In this document: one piece after another, positions 1 through 14,337 of the stretch
Layout of the letters: each line of letters begins with the position of its first letter
Numbering within the stretch: position 1 is the first letter of the stretch
NCBI RefSeq assembly: GCF_964340395.1
Contig: NC_135554.1
Span: forward strand, 26,169,592 to 26,233,591
Direction of reading: 5' to 3'
From: Glandiceps talaboti
Taxonomy: Eukaryota > Hemichordata > Enteropneusta > Spengelidae
DNA: 64,000 nt
The notes under the pieces: model-generated
Databases searched by the model: none
What the model was told of the DNA's origin: nothing
The model's input: the letters and a program-made list of their open reading frames with translations, nothing else
Made by a program: the position numbers and the translations under genes

Positions 1-680
1 CAAATTGAAATCATTTCAGTCAAGATATACCTTTTGCACTATGAAAACAAACTAAATATATCTTACAATATTTTTACAGATTCTGATATATCATTTTAAC
101 ACACTAAAATCATGAAATATTAGTATTATAAATCAAAAATCATATTTCCTTGTCTTTGTTTATATACTGTGACATGTACACTATATTTTATAGTTTGAAA
201 TATCCATATTTTAAAATACTTTATATCATGATAATATTTGTTAATTACTATAATCTCAGAATTTGATCAGAATGTAAAGACTTTGTACCCAACCCACTGT
301 ATAAACACATTATGACAATGTCATACATTGAGTAATCAACAGTGAAATCACAAAGAATAATTAGCAACAGAAAATAAGTATGATTTTTTTCATTTATCTA
401 ATTCATTTATCAGGATTGGGTGTTTTTGTCTTTTGTTTATGTAATTAATACAGTCAGTGATACATTGCAGTGGATGTCTGTAAAGTACACTAGGAATATA
501 TAGTCTTAAAATATTTATTGTAACCATAGCAACAAGTACTAAATCTATAATCTGCAGGTTGGAAGTATTATTCATACACTGTCAAATATTAAAAGAGTCC
601 ACAACCAGGTGTGGAAATAGTAAGATTTAGACTAGTTTACTATTCAGTTCCACTGATCTAACAGAGTACCATCAAATAAA

Positions 681-893
681 TTTGGTAGTCTAGATATGTT
701 TAGTAGTCTGTGTCCTGGACTACTGCTAATCTGGTAGTCTAGGTACAATGTTTAGTAGTCTATATACCCAGGACTACTGATAATTTGGTAGTCTAGATAT
801 GATGTTTAGTAGTATGTGTTCTGGACTACAACTGATTTGGTAGTCTAGATGTACTGTTTAGAAGTCTACAGTGCACAGGACTACTACTAATGT
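681..893. repeat. Minisatellite, about 52-bp unit, four copies
   Basis: Copies start near 681, 731, 784 and 836 with TTTGGTAGTCTAG. Each contains TTTAGTAGTC and GGACTACT. A C homopolymer follows at about 900-908. Confidence 0.8.
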
Positions 894-1484
894 TGAGCCC
901 CCCCCCCCTGACAACTACTAAAATTCAATCAGTTGCCCAAACTCATTTGGACTGTTAGTATGTTCACTTCAAAATGCATTTCTCCTTGTTGAACATACTT
1001 CAGAAATCACTAGGTTTTTCATAGATGTGTTTATTGGTGTGGACGGTCAGAGTAAACATAGTCTACTTCTTATATGGAATTGTTAGATTTACACCTCTAC
1101 TCATGAGACCACATTGGCATCCAGACTAAAAAAAAACGTTCATATTTTTCTGGAATCATAATCTTGTTTACATTTGGCATAGTGACATCACCAGTTTGCA
1201 ATTTGTGTTCATATCAAAATCAAACATTGACACATAGTTCATGAATGTGCAATTTTAGCAGTAGTCATACCTAATGCCTCCACCCTTGAATGTTTGATCA
1301 TCTTCAGCAAAGTATAATATGTATTATACCATACACACGCCAGGTTGAACAAAAAATATGGAATATATATTCCTGTCATTCTACATCACGTGCGTTCGAA
1401 ATATAAATCAAAATGCTCAAAATTGCCATTACTTTCCCCAATTTTTGTTTATATTATCATTACTGCCAAAGGGTATACATGTAA

Positions 1485-1630
1485 GTTATTCTCCAATATT
1501 TTCATCATTCAGCTGGAAAATACTCCTGACCTAAGGGTTGTCACTACAAGTCGCTTGACGATAGTGGCAAGGGTCCAGTAAGTCACTCATATTTACCATG
1601 ACTGAACGAAGCAAACTATTGGGGAATAAC
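1485..1630. mobile_element. MITE-like inverted-repeat element, family A copy 1
   Basis: The left end GTTATTCTCCAATATTTTC and right end (reverse complement GTTATTCCCCAATAGTTTGC) form imperfect terminal inverted repeats, each followed inward by a CATTCAG or CGTTCAG word. The core carries GACCTAAGGGTTGTCACTAC. A second copy in opposite orientation is at 34614-34743. No transposase is present, so it is non-autonomous. Confidence 0.65.
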
Positions 1631-2035
1631 ATCTATTATTCAGCATACAGTGAGTGAGTAACATGAAATAAGTTGAAGTTCTCCTTTTGCTGTAACTGAT
1701 TGTATAACTATGGTAAAATGGTAAAATAAATTGTCCTTTGAACTTTTTTGTGTTATGCTGATTAAAGACATTATTTGCTAAATAAAATTAATCAATGAAT
1801 AAATCACATTGTGGTGCTAGTCTAGTACATACCCTAAGGGGGACTCAGGCATACAAATGATAGACCTGTACAGATATTCATCACACATACTGGATACACA
1901 ATCTGATTAAAACTGATGTAATGGATTCACTATTAACAATACATTTGTTTTTTTGCATAAATATTGTTCTTTGTATTAGATTTTTGTGGTTTGGTATTCA
2001 TCTCTGCCCTTACACGATAACTCCCAGATCAACAA

Positions 2036-2119
2036 AATTGAAAACAAATGACAATATATGAAGGAAATGGAGGTAGAAATTGAAAACAAATGACAATATA
2101 TGAAGGAAATGGAGGTAGA
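2036..2119. repeat. 42-bp tandem duplication
   Basis: The unit AATTGAAAACAAATGACAAT, then ATATGAAGGAAATGGAGGTAGA, occurs twice without visible mismatches, indicating a recent event. Confidence 0.9.
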
Positions 2120-2520
2120 AAGAAGAAACTGAGCCATAATCCCTACATCAAATTTAATCACATTTAATGAATACACTGTTACAAATGTCTGCGTCATAAA
2201 AATCTACCTATCAAGTGAAACTAACTTCTATAAGCACTTCCTGGTAGTATACCAAGAATAAATGATAAATTTAACAACATACTCAAAGTACTGCAGTAGC
2301 AGCTTTCAATGGCTCATAGTCTAATTATGACGTACATGTACTCTTTATTACACGAATATAAAGTTGGCGTCAGATTCAGATTCAGATTCAGCTAGCGTCA
2401 TATTGAGCGTCAGATTCAGCGTCAGATAGCCTCAGATCCGAAGACACCCGACGGACTCAATCAAACCTAAAATAATACTGTTGAGACTACAGGGAAAGGT
2501 TCCGCTTCACAACCTTTTGA

Positions 2521-2770
2521 TGGAAGTTGGAATGTCTCTGCTTGCACAATTTTTATTTGGGAAAAATATGTGAAATAGAGTTGAAATACTTGCAACCGAG
2601 ACATTGATAGCCCCAAGTTCAGCCACTGTATGTTCGTTGGTTGATACGTTTTGCCACTAAAATGTACATGGTGTCAGTAAAAGCCAAGTTTACGTATGTA
2701 ATATGTTGTCATTTTTAAAAATTTGAATGTAAAATTTAAAATTGTGCAAGCAGAGACATTCCATCTTCCA
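2521..2770. mobile_element. Non-autonomous TIR element of about 250 bp
   Basis: Terminal inverted repeats of about 33 bp begin TGGAAG(T/A)TGGAATGTCTC at both ends (2521-2553 and 2738-2770), with one mismatch near the tips and TGCTTGCACAATTTT inside. The middle has no coding capacity. No clear target-site duplication was identified. Confidence 0.75.
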
Positions 2771-2880
2771 AAGACTTCGCTACTTCAGATCTCATCAGAC
2801 GCTTAAGCTATCATCAGTCTATTGACGAATACGTGACAGAGCGCTGATCGCATATATTCCAGAGCTAAAGTTGTACTAAC

Positions 2881-3096
2881 TTACGACCTATGTACATATA
2901 CGATTCCTAACCTTCCAACGTGGGGTCGTCTCAGACCACTAAAAAGAGGTCTGAGGGGTCGGTAATCTTCTTTTGTGACTAATTCCTTTTTAAACAACGT
3001 TTCCATCATGTAAACAAATTCACGAATGTCGACAGGACAAATGTTTGTGTGTTTATGATCTTTCCTCCAATCAATGAAAAAATAACTTGCTTTCAT
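2881..3096 (-). other. Weak candidate exon
   Basis: A minus-strand open frame of 71 codons begins with ATG (MKASYFFIDWRKDHK), includes MMETLFKKELVTKEDYRP and runs into a good GTAAGT donor at about 2875-2880. It could be an early exon of a gene lying to the left, or a chance frame. I recognise no domain. The only support is the donor and moderately higher GC. Confidence 0.2.
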
Positions 3097-4756
3097 AATA
3101 ACTCATTAAAGGAATCATCTTTTAGTGAATTGTCTACATTATTAAAATGATTTAGTCATAGTCATTACGATAAAAGTACAATACTGTTTATTAACATTTA
3201 CGATTTAAAAGTTGTTTTCGAAATTTGAACTGAAAAAGGTCAGTTGCGGTCAGTTACCCGAATACGTTTACCTTTACGTTTACCAATTCGTTTTCGCAGA
3301 TAACTTCAGCATCGTTCTTTATTACATTTTGAAGTCAGCAATGTTTGTTAGTTTGTTACACGACTGCTCAGAAAGTGACCACAGCTATTAGTTACAACTG
3401 CTGTAAGCTATAACTAATCAAGCTCCCTTTGTATATTTAGATGTCCATCTTGCAGGTCAAATTGGTGCAAGTCCTGTTTTATATTCCCACCACAATGCTA
3501 ATTTTCAATTATCTGTCCTAATTTTTAAGATTTTTGTCGTTGTGATTGTGTCTCTTTTGTCGTCATTGTGATATTCATTTAAATTATTTGTTTGTATTTT
3601 GGTATGTAGCCTATGATCTACCCTAGATATTTACCCTGACCATGGATAGATACTCTTGTGGAACAGACACATTAAACCGTTATTAAATACCACAAGTTGC
3701 TGATAAATTTAACACATACAATTACGGTAATTATAATGCTTCAATTTTCACATGTTGTTCAACATTTTGATGTTATTGTCTATAACTGCAAGTTGTAGTG
3801 GTTAGAATCCGAGTATCACTGATACATATCTAGGAATCACTGATGCAAAAAACTGAAGCTAAACTGAATGTTTATGTATGCATGAATGCCAACCATATCA
3901 GTTGTTTGGCATCACTGACCAGAAAGGTAATTTATCTATTAATGTGTCACCACCATTCCATCCCAACCTCAATCCCATATCCTTATCATACTGACTTGGA
4001 TACTGAGACTTTCTACATGTCTTCTAAACCGTGACCCCATAACACTATCAAGAAAAACAGTGTTTGGGATATGTACTTGAATGTTAAACAACAGGTTAAA
4101 GACGATCATGTATGACCTAGCTGAATCATGCATTGATATAATCTAGATTGAAATAGCATGCTGGAAGAATTATGCAGTCATGAATTTAGTTTTTGTTTAG
4201 TCTGGTTACAGAATTGTTACACCAAGATGTTGGGATTCACATATGTAGAGTAACTTTAACATAGAACAGTAAACTATAGTGAAACTGCAAATATTGCCAT
4301 GGAAACAAACATTTTGATCTGTCTACTATGGACCTTGATCACACATTGTGTAATAAAGCCCAGTAATCCTAGTACCCGGTACAAGGATCAAAATGTCACA
4401 TTCATTTCTCCAATTTATCATTCCAAAGTATATATATTTTATTATCCTATTGATTCTTGGAACCATGGACAATATATTCTCCAACTTTAAAATAATGTCT
4501 AACAAAATCATAACAAGTTAAAATGTTTGACTCGTTATGAAAACATCCCAAAGATACAACCGGATATATGAGTCACAATTTCATTGATATATTTGAGATT
4601 GATAAGCTATGAGTATTATCATATGCAGAAGTATATTAACATACCATTTAATTACACATCAAACTGTTCTGAAATTCATTGAGATAACCAAACTGAACTG
4701 AGAACATACTTTGCATACTTCCCTATACCATTTGTTCATGGAGATGTATGTATTTA

Positions 4757-4857
4757 TGTCAGTATATGTCAGTATATGCCAGTATATGCCATGCCAGTAT
4801 ATGTCAGTATATGCCAGTATATGTCAATATATGCCAGTATATGTCAGTATATGCCAG
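4757..4857. repeat. 10-bp TATATG(C/T)CAG tandem repeat
   Basis: About ten copies of TATATGCCAG / TATATGTCAG are present, with one further pair at 5108-5127. Confidence 0.85.
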
Positions 4858-7102
4858 TGAAACGCTGTTGATCGGCTTACTTTGCAGTTTATCGATATTG
4901 AAATGTTCAAACGGGGAAGTACTCACTCGCACTGCTGTTCCAATCGTCAGTCTGTTCCATTTAAGACTATAACGTTGAATTAGCCGACCAACTAGTTTTC
5001 ACTGTTTGTACAAAGTTTAAATGCTTTTTGACTTCAATTTAGAGTTCATAATGAAAATTTACCAAAATGTCCTGAATGGATATATTTTAGATATGTGACT
5101 CGTAACACCAGTATATGCCAGTATATATAATTTTGCATGTTTTGCTTTTCTTAATTTGAAGATCTAAAACTGAATGAGAGAAATTTAGTGATTTACTCAA
5201 ATTGAAGTGTACATCTATGACAACACAATATCCAAGGAAAGCCTACATCGTAATTTATTTGAACACAATATTCCCAAAGGAGTTACTGAAGGTTACAAAG
5301 CACAGACAAAATAAGTAAAATAAAAGAAATATAAAGTATACACTAAGAAATAAAATACAAAAAAAATAAAAAAAATAAAATTAAAATAATAAATATAAAT
5401 AGCAATAATCTATTATAAAATGTAAACATACTAATGTGTTAAATGAGTTATAAGAGTAGGTGTTACTGTGTCACGTCTGAACACATGCTTATGTATTGTG
5501 TGACATTAATATATTATCGTTAGTCATGAATGATACAAATTTAAATCATTCCTAAAGATTCCTACATGTACATATCACATAATTATTATATCAGTTGTGC
5601 CATTTTGAGAATGTGTGTTACATTTCATATGCAATCAAATATTCACGATTTACAGGCGTGTCAAGATTAGTTGGACTTTTTATCAAAACCTGATAAACAC
5701 GTTGAACATAACTTTTGACAAAAATTACTAGACTGTAGACCTATACATTTTTGCAACCAGAAATTTATTGTGATTTTACAGTCTTCAGCTACTTGTTCAA
5801 AGACTAACTTTTACTAAATTTTCAGACTGGTACATTGTGTTCACATCCATCACTACTTGTTTTCCAGTGAAAAACAATAAGCAAAAATAAGTCATTCGCA
5901 AAAATGTCCATGTTTACAGTACTTTTGGTGATAATGTTAAATGTGTAATTTGATAAATTATGATAACATTCTTGAAGTTAATGTATAAAAACAGGTTTTG
6001 CTCAAATTTTGAATACGACAATGATGATATTCATACTACGACACATTCACTATTGTTATTGTTCTGTTACATGGTACTTTTAAATTATCTATGCCAAATT
6101 TACACAAGCTCAACACAGACATTGTATACTGTTGCCATTTTTGGCTGCTATGGCAACAGCAAAGCACTATAGGATTGTGACCTATGTATGGACACACAGA
6201 CTGGATTAAATACTGTCTAATATTGCATTACTACCTGGATGTCTAAGTCACATATCTATAGTCAAAAGATACACGGCCTGTTGTATATTATGAAGAAATT
6301 CTGAGCTGACATTCACAAGGTTGTCATGACGACTTTATTGGATCAGGTAAAGGAATACATGTTTCATTCAACCTATGTGACAAATCAAAGTACTCAAGTC
6401 AACATACTTGTAAAGAAGAAAATTATGATTTTGATTTCATAATCAATCAACATTACTACCTGAATACCTTTTTATGTCAACTAACTGTCTAGCTTGTGTG
6501 CCAAGTCAAACTGTTTACATGCAGTAAACAAGTATGTTACGCAGGAGTAATGGAATGCCACTACCCCGGTAAGTAAAACATGGTTAAGGAGAGAGTGTAC
6601 ACAATAAAACACAAGAATTAAACTGAAGAGTCAACAGGGCTTCCTTGACTGACCTATTTTAACAATTGAAGATTTCTCTATCTCATCGTGTTATTCATAG
6701 CTTTACATTACAGATTTCACACAACCTTGGAATGTCACACTTTGACTTTTGACCTCCTTTGACAGGACATAATAGGGTTGAAAAAAGGACAACTTTCCAA
6801 GGACAGCAAACATATGAAGGGTGAAGTGTGAATACAAAATCACTGACAACAGGTGCTGACAATTATAGGTATTATTTATAGATATTGCATGAATGGTTCG
6901 CTTTCCTTTACAACTTACATGACACCTCCAGGACACCTTGTCAAGAATCTTCCGAATATTGTGCTACATTCTTTATTTCTCCAAACATTAATAATAATAC
7001 ATGTAATAATACTCCAATAAGTAAACATATATTAATTTGTCAAAACAAAATTCTATAATTCAAATATAAGTAAACTTGTCTAATGTGATGAAGTGTACTT
7101 AC

Positions 7103-10100
7103 CTCTCAAATCTCTTTTTACTTCCATTATTACTGGTGGTCTTGATGGTTTAGGTGGGGCCTTGCCTAAGATCCCTTCTGGTGGTATTGGGTTTAGTTTT
7201 GGCTTCATATAAGACTTTCTCTTGTCCATTTTGCCTGTTACTGGAGTTAGTTTACTTATCATTGCTAAACCTTCAGGTAAATTTGACGTTTTCTTTTGTG
7301 GTGGTGGTTTGTCTTCTCCATTTTGCTGATGAGTGGCAACACCGTTTATTTTTTTATTGTCACTTAGTGAAGCATGTTCTGTTTTTTGAGTCAAAATGGT
7401 CTGTTTAGCTGGTTTAGGATCAGGAAAGGGAGCTCTTGCTCCTGGTTTAGGACCAGGAAAGGGAGCAGTTGTTCCTGGTTTAGGACCAGGAAAGGGAGCA
7501 GTTGTTCCTGGTTTAGGACCAGGCACAGGCACATGTACATTAGTTCCAGGTTTTGGACTTACAACAGGTGCTTTGTCTCCTGGTTTTGGGCCTAGTGCTG
7601 ATCTTGGTAACGGTTTCGGTAAAATCACAGGTTCTGTCTTTTCCTCTGTAGACTTTTCACCTGGTGATCTCCCTTTGAGCTCAGCTTTGTGTTTATTCAA
7701 AGTTCCTCTGCCAAAGCTAACCTGTGGTGGGGATGAGGCTGATGGTTTGATGAGGGTAGGTTGTCTTTTAGGAGATACATTTTGTGTTGTACTATTTGCC
7801 ATATTCTGAGTATGTTTCTTATCTTCTGTTTTCACTTGCATTGGCGTAATCCCTTGCTTTTCAAACTGCTCAGCAAAGGCTTTCACATTGATCTTTCCAC
7901 GCTGAAAAAAAGGATAAGATTTATATTACTTTGGTGTTAGCAAGACTCACACTCAGTTCTCAGTGAACTACCATATACATCTAGTCCGAATGCTATTAAC
8001 ATGGGCATCAAATCATCTCTAACACTGTAAAGAGAGATCTTTAGATTCGATGAAGGACAGCACTTAGACTAATATTTATCCTACCAATTGCAATTTTCAA
8101 TCTAATTTATTTTGCAATTATTCAAAGGACGGGCTTTCCTTTCTACATAATTTGTTTTTACTATTTCTTTGAAAGTATTATTTTGAATAAGTAATAAAAA
8201 CACTGTACATCAACAAGCATTTGAGTATCGAGAGTAAAATACAAAGTAATTTACAGTTATTTGCTTAATTCAAAGCTGTATCAGTTGCAACTGAATCATT
8301 TTTTGAAACTTTTTGTTTTTGTGAAATATAATGATTTACTTTTAATTACTTCTCAATACTGTATACCATGCGATGTATTGAATCACCAATGGGGTAGACT
8401 TGTGCTTAGCTATACACAGAACACTGAGAAAATTGAATGAATTTGCAAGGTACGGACCCTAAAATCAGTGCCTCCATTGACCAGAACATGTTGAATTTGC
8501 ACACACATTGTTATTATTCATGAGACACACCATGACATAACATATGATGATCACTATGACTGACTGTGCACAACTTAGTTTGTGCCTTGATATTGAACAT
8601 TCAATGAGTACTGCCAATAATTTAAAGGTATTGAGGCAAGTCAAATTGTCATGTCGGATTCAAAATCAGTGTTTGTCTCAGGATTCAAACATGTCACTAC
8701 CCTTCTGGGAAAAACTGACAAATAAGTCACTGAGGGACAGGTACAATGTCTTTTAATAAGTAAATCAACAATTTTAACTGAATATATCTTTGATTGCTTG
8801 ATGAAGAAATGTCCCAGTTACATTTTTTTACAGCTAGTACAGGTTTACAAATCAGTGAAATATACAGTCTGTGTGATCTATCATTGCTTTCAAGTCACAT
8901 TTCAACACTAATGTACAGCATTATGTATTCAACCATGTATCAACATATTCTCGCAAAGCAGAGCTGTTATTTCTTCTGCAACACTGTGAATAACAGTGCC
9001 ATAAAAGAGGCCATGGTTTACAACAATGTATGAACATGGTATTTACAATTATTCAACATTGGTGTTAAACTGACATAACATGTGACCACTGGTGTCTTCA
9101 AACACAGATGTATGAATGACTGACAAATATGATGTTAAACAGGAAATGTAATACTTAATTAAAATACTAGTAATAATAGCCATCTAAATATAAATTATTT
9201 ACAAAACTTATTTGGTCATTTTATTACATGTTCAAGGGAGTACAAGATATCCAACCAGTGTACTTCCATGTATCATCTACCACATTTAAATATTCTTGAT
9301 TGAAACAGGGCAAAATTAATGATGAGTGTCATATGTTTTGTGAGGGGAGGACTCGATTAGTTGTGTAACAACTACTTCCACACCCTTTTCCCAATTAACA
9401 CGTTTATTGTATATACATAAGGATATTTTGTTCTGTTCTGTAATCAAAATGTTTGTACGTGGGAATAAATTATTATTATAAGGGCTGGATGTGGCAAGTT
9501 TTAATAACATTATTACCAGATCATATAAACAAATGTATACTTTAAGTCCACATAGGACACGTTAATAAATAAAATACAACAAATAATAAATAAAATACAA
9601 CATCATAAATAAACTACAAGGTGTAAGCTACATAGCGACAACATTCAATTCGTACTAACTGGTGAATATTAAATTTATGCACTGAAGTGTCTTGTATTTC
9701 TTGACATGTGATAAATCTCTACTTTTGATGAGGAAAGAGTGTGACCATTGATGTACAAGTTCCTGTGTATTGCATAGAAGCAATGTAGGTTTCACTTTAC
9801 AATATGACAGGGGTTTCCTGGTTCAATGTATCTTAAAGTGTAATCATGTCATTTTGAACAAGGAAAAATAAAACATCAGTGTCTGCCTATGAAAGTGTCC
9901 CAATATAAATATAATGTAAATTTGGATCAATTTGACCATTATCCCTGACTAAGAAAAAACATAACATAATCGAAGCACTTGTCGGTAGAATATATTTTAC
10001 CGTACTTACACGAATACTTTTAACACAACGAAGAACATTCCAGGGGCCATATTTAACGAAGAAAAAACGATGAAAAATGAAAAATGTGCACTGGGCTCAG

Positions 10101-10317
10101 CGTGAATATATCCCTCTCACAAATCAACGTTACGTTACGTTACGTTACGGAGGATCCACTACTTACTTATGATGTCGTCAGTCTCTGGCTAAACTGTTTT
10201 GTAGAAGTTATGAATTGTTTCGGCATCTCAAAGGATATACTACATGCCAATCATCTTGACAAATCGTCATATTTACTGATAAAAGCGACAGAACACTTAA
10301 CTTACCGAGACTGCCAT
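7103..10317 (-). CDS. FYB/ADAP-like proline-rich adaptor, 5' end (exons 10306-10317 and 7103-7901)
   Basis: Exon 1 (10317 down to 10306) encodes MAVS with a strong start context (AAAATGG) and a GTAAG donor. Exon 2 (7901 down to 7103) follows a TTTTTTTCAG acceptor in matching phase 0 and ends at a GTAAGT donor in phase 1. The 270-residue partial protein has a short helix-like N-terminus (RGKINVKAFAEQFEKQG), a basic Ser/Thr/Lys region, PKPG repeats at about residues 108-169 and a PPKPSRPP motif at about 253-260. FYB1, FYB2 and PRAM1 share this plan: an N-terminal VKA..F segment, long proline/lysine-rich disorder, a PPKPxRPP motif, then C-terminal helical SH3 domains. They act as cytosolic adaptors linking Src-family signalling to integrins in blood cells. 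The SH3 region is not visible here and should lie left of the window. Another proline-rich scaffold is possible. Confidence 0.6.
7902..10305 (-). other. First intron of the FYB-like gene
   Basis: The intron is about 2.4 kb, bounded by GTAAG (10305-10301) and TTTTTTTCAG (ending 7902). It contains one diverged copy of a dispersed foldback repeat (8946-9030) and a short ACGTT pentamer run at about 10125-10149. No exon is visible inside. Confidence 0.55.
8946..9030. repeat. Dispersed foldback repeat, copy 1
   Basis: The sequence TATTCTCGCAAAGCAGAGCT and the following TGTTATTTCTTCTGC, then AGAGGCCATGGTTTACAACAATGTA, align with the copy at 50388-50486. This copy has lost part of the central stem. 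Confidence 0.7.
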
Positions 10318-11170
10318 TTTCGTCGGAAAGGCGGAAGTCTATCCTTCTGAAATGATTGTATGTAGTTACAGATCCTGTTGAGTTTGGTACTACAAGTTCT
10401 CGAAAAACGGAACTTCACCGCGAAAATTTCCTTATTTAAACAATGATCGTGGGTAGTTTCAAGTACACGTTCATCTTATAAACGCTGTCTGTCAACAGTG
10501 GTTCAAGTTAAAGATGATAGCTTACATGCTACCTTTTAGCGAGTTCACACCCTTCGACGAGTTCGAGCCATGTAAATAGACTAACTTTACTTCCTGGTTC
10601 CTGGAAGTCGTCACGTGATCAACCAGGGTTTCACCAGTGTGCAAGATCATATAATTATATCTGGAGGGCAAATCCTCATCGATTCGGGTCTAAATGAGTT
10701 TTTGCAAACCAACGTACTGATTGTAGATAACATATGTACTTCGTGTACTAGCCTTTCATAGTTTACAACCAAAAATAAGACAGTGCCTTTCAGTTTAACA
10801 TACCAAACAAATACTGTAACGGATAATTTGATTGGCTTTTGAAGTTTCTCAATGTGCTATTGTCCAATTGTGAGCGCCCTTACATAAATATTAGCCGTTC
10901 ATCCGGTCAAACGCGTATACTTTAGCACATGGGGGCGCAAGTTAAAAATGTGAATATTAAGCCGCTTCATCAGAGCTTAGATGATCTGCTGTTACTTTAG
11001 ATCCCTCATGTTTCTTTAAAAAAACGACACAGAGAACTTTTCCCCGTTATTTTGAAATTCTTCCTCTTTTATTTCTTTGTTATTTTGCCAGCAACTATAT
11101 CAGAGTTCATCATTTTCAGCTAGATACTACCTTTTGTATCACAAACAGATGACATTTTTAAAATTTGACA
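10318..11170. promoter_or_regulatory. Head-to-head intergenic region, candidate bidirectional promoter
   Basis: The start codons of the FYB-like gene (minus) and the three-exon gene (plus) are 853 bp apart and diverge. The interval has more CpG than its surroundings. It contains ETS-type cores (CGGAAGT at 10332-10338; ACTTCCTGG near 10588) and a CACGTG E-box at about 10613. I see no TATA box at a convincing position. Promoter activity is inferred from layout only. Confidence 0.45.
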
Positions 11171-13029
<1,859 letters not shown>

Positions 13030-13438
13030 GCGCATCATGAAGGGTTTAACAGTAAAAGTGTTCAAGATAAAACAGAGAGACCTTGAAAACTGTTAAAACC
13101 TAATGTCCAAGATGAAACAAAGAAGAACTAGAAGTAGAGCAATACCAAGTAAAATGTATGGCACACGCGCCCTCTACGGGGACATCTAGTACCTACCCAA
13201 GGCTTCACCGTGCATCGCTCACTAGTGGTCTGAGGGGAACGCACCCCTACCTCTTGAATGGCGCATCTGAAAAACATTAATGTTCCCTCGAAATCAACAC
13301 AAGAACTTTCTCAGCCCTCGCTCTTTTAAATGTGTGATTATGATGGTAGCCCCTCCTACATTCAGGAGATGAACAATTGTATGGTACACTACATGTAAAA
13401 ATAAATGGCAAGTGACTTCTGTTCAGCGTCCATTAGTC

Positions 13439-13530
13439 TAGTCCTGCTTGCATACGGAGTAATCTGACATTTGTCCCCCCTATTTCCAAGTCAGTAATAT
13501 AGACTCTTGTACCGTATGTAAGCAGGACTA
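13439..13530. mobile_element. Short palindromic element, family B copy 1
   Basis: TAGTCCTGCTTGCATACGG at 13439-13457 is repeated inverted at 13512-13530 (CCGTATGTAAGCAGGACTA), 18 of 19 positions matching. The 92-bp unit has no coding capacity and shares its ends with the element at 14185-14337. Confidence 0.7.
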
Positions 13531-14184
13531 ATCGTACATAAGAAGCGAAGCCTTCACTACAAATAGACTCCTAAGGTTTAAATCATGAGCTAAATATTTC
13601 GCACCTCTTCAGACCATCAGAATTTTCAAGCCTCCACCCTCCCTCTCCTCATCCCCATTTTTCATGACCCCCCCCCCCCCAAGTTTCTCCTCACCCCCCG
13701 TATATTCTGCTCGTTCACTCGATCCTTCGGCAAGTTCAATAATTACAAGGGGAGGGCCGGAGGAAATCAAGCCCGGTCGTGGCATAAAATGTGACCCTCC
13801 CCACGTTCGTTATGCTAAAAAGTACCCCTCCCCCTCAATTTCCTTTTTCTAAAACATAGTCTCCCCCGTTCAAATATTTCAATGAACAAAACATTTTTGA
13901 TACCGCCATTGACATTTAAAATGTTAGAAATCCAACCGAACCGGTGAAAATGTTCAGATAATATTTGTATTCTGATTACCATCATATGTATTGGCGGGGT
14001 TGGACTAGATTAGTTGGCAGACAACTATTTTTAGATCCCTTTCCCATTGTACTTACTCGGAAGGCTCAAGTACTGTTTTTAATAACTTTTTGACAAGTGT
14101 AATGACTATTTTAATCGAACGAAAATGTAATCGCCTTTTGCGATTTGTACTTGTCGATGAATGCTGTGCTAGCTAGGTACGGAC

Positions 14185-14337
14185 AATCCTGCCAGCGCTT
14201 GCAGACTCGTAGACGGGAGTAAGCTTATAATTAATATGGGACTGATTCCGACAATGTCCCTGAACACCGGAGACAAAGGAGAGGGACAGTGTCAGAATCG
14301 AATCTCGACTTTAATACTCCGACTGCAAGCAGGACTA
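14185..14337. mobile_element. Palindromic element, family B copy 2
   Basis: The right end reads, as reverse complement, TAGTCCTGCTTGCAGTCGGA, matching the family B terminus. The left end is a degraded version. An inner arm pair (14244-14261 and 14282-14299, GATTC.GACA.TGTCCCT) matches at 16 of 18 positions. It lies about 750 bp upstream of the ROR start codon. Confidence 0.65.

Larger units (their letters stand above)
1..7096. other. Gene-poor AT-rich DNA, probable downstream intron of the FYB-like gene
   Basis: Apart from the weak candidate at 2881-3096 I see no supportable exon on either strand. The stretch holds a 52-bp minisatellite (681-893), two inverted-repeat elements (1485-1630 and 2521-2770), a 42-bp tandem duplication (2036-2119) and 10-bp repeats (4757-4857). 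As the FYB-like gene has no stop here, this is probably its second intron, but short exons could be missed. Confidence 0.5.

Noticed and set aside
6903-6960. Possible minus-strand exon ending at GTAAGT near 6914
   Set aside because: In the phase required by the adaptor's preceding exon it reaches a stop at once and has no pyrimidine tract upstream.
7154-7809. Plus-strand frames of 84, 73 and 137 codons
   Set aside because: They are antisense shadows of the proline-rich adaptor exon; only the minus strand has matching splice sites and family motifs.
10084-10350. 88-codon plus-strand frame
   Set aside because: It overlaps the adaptor's first exon and promoter antisense, and includes an ACGTT repeat; no splice or family support.
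13664-13852. Proline/serine-rich 62-codon frame
   Set aside because: Low-complexity C-rich DNA with C homopolymers; no splice sites or start context.
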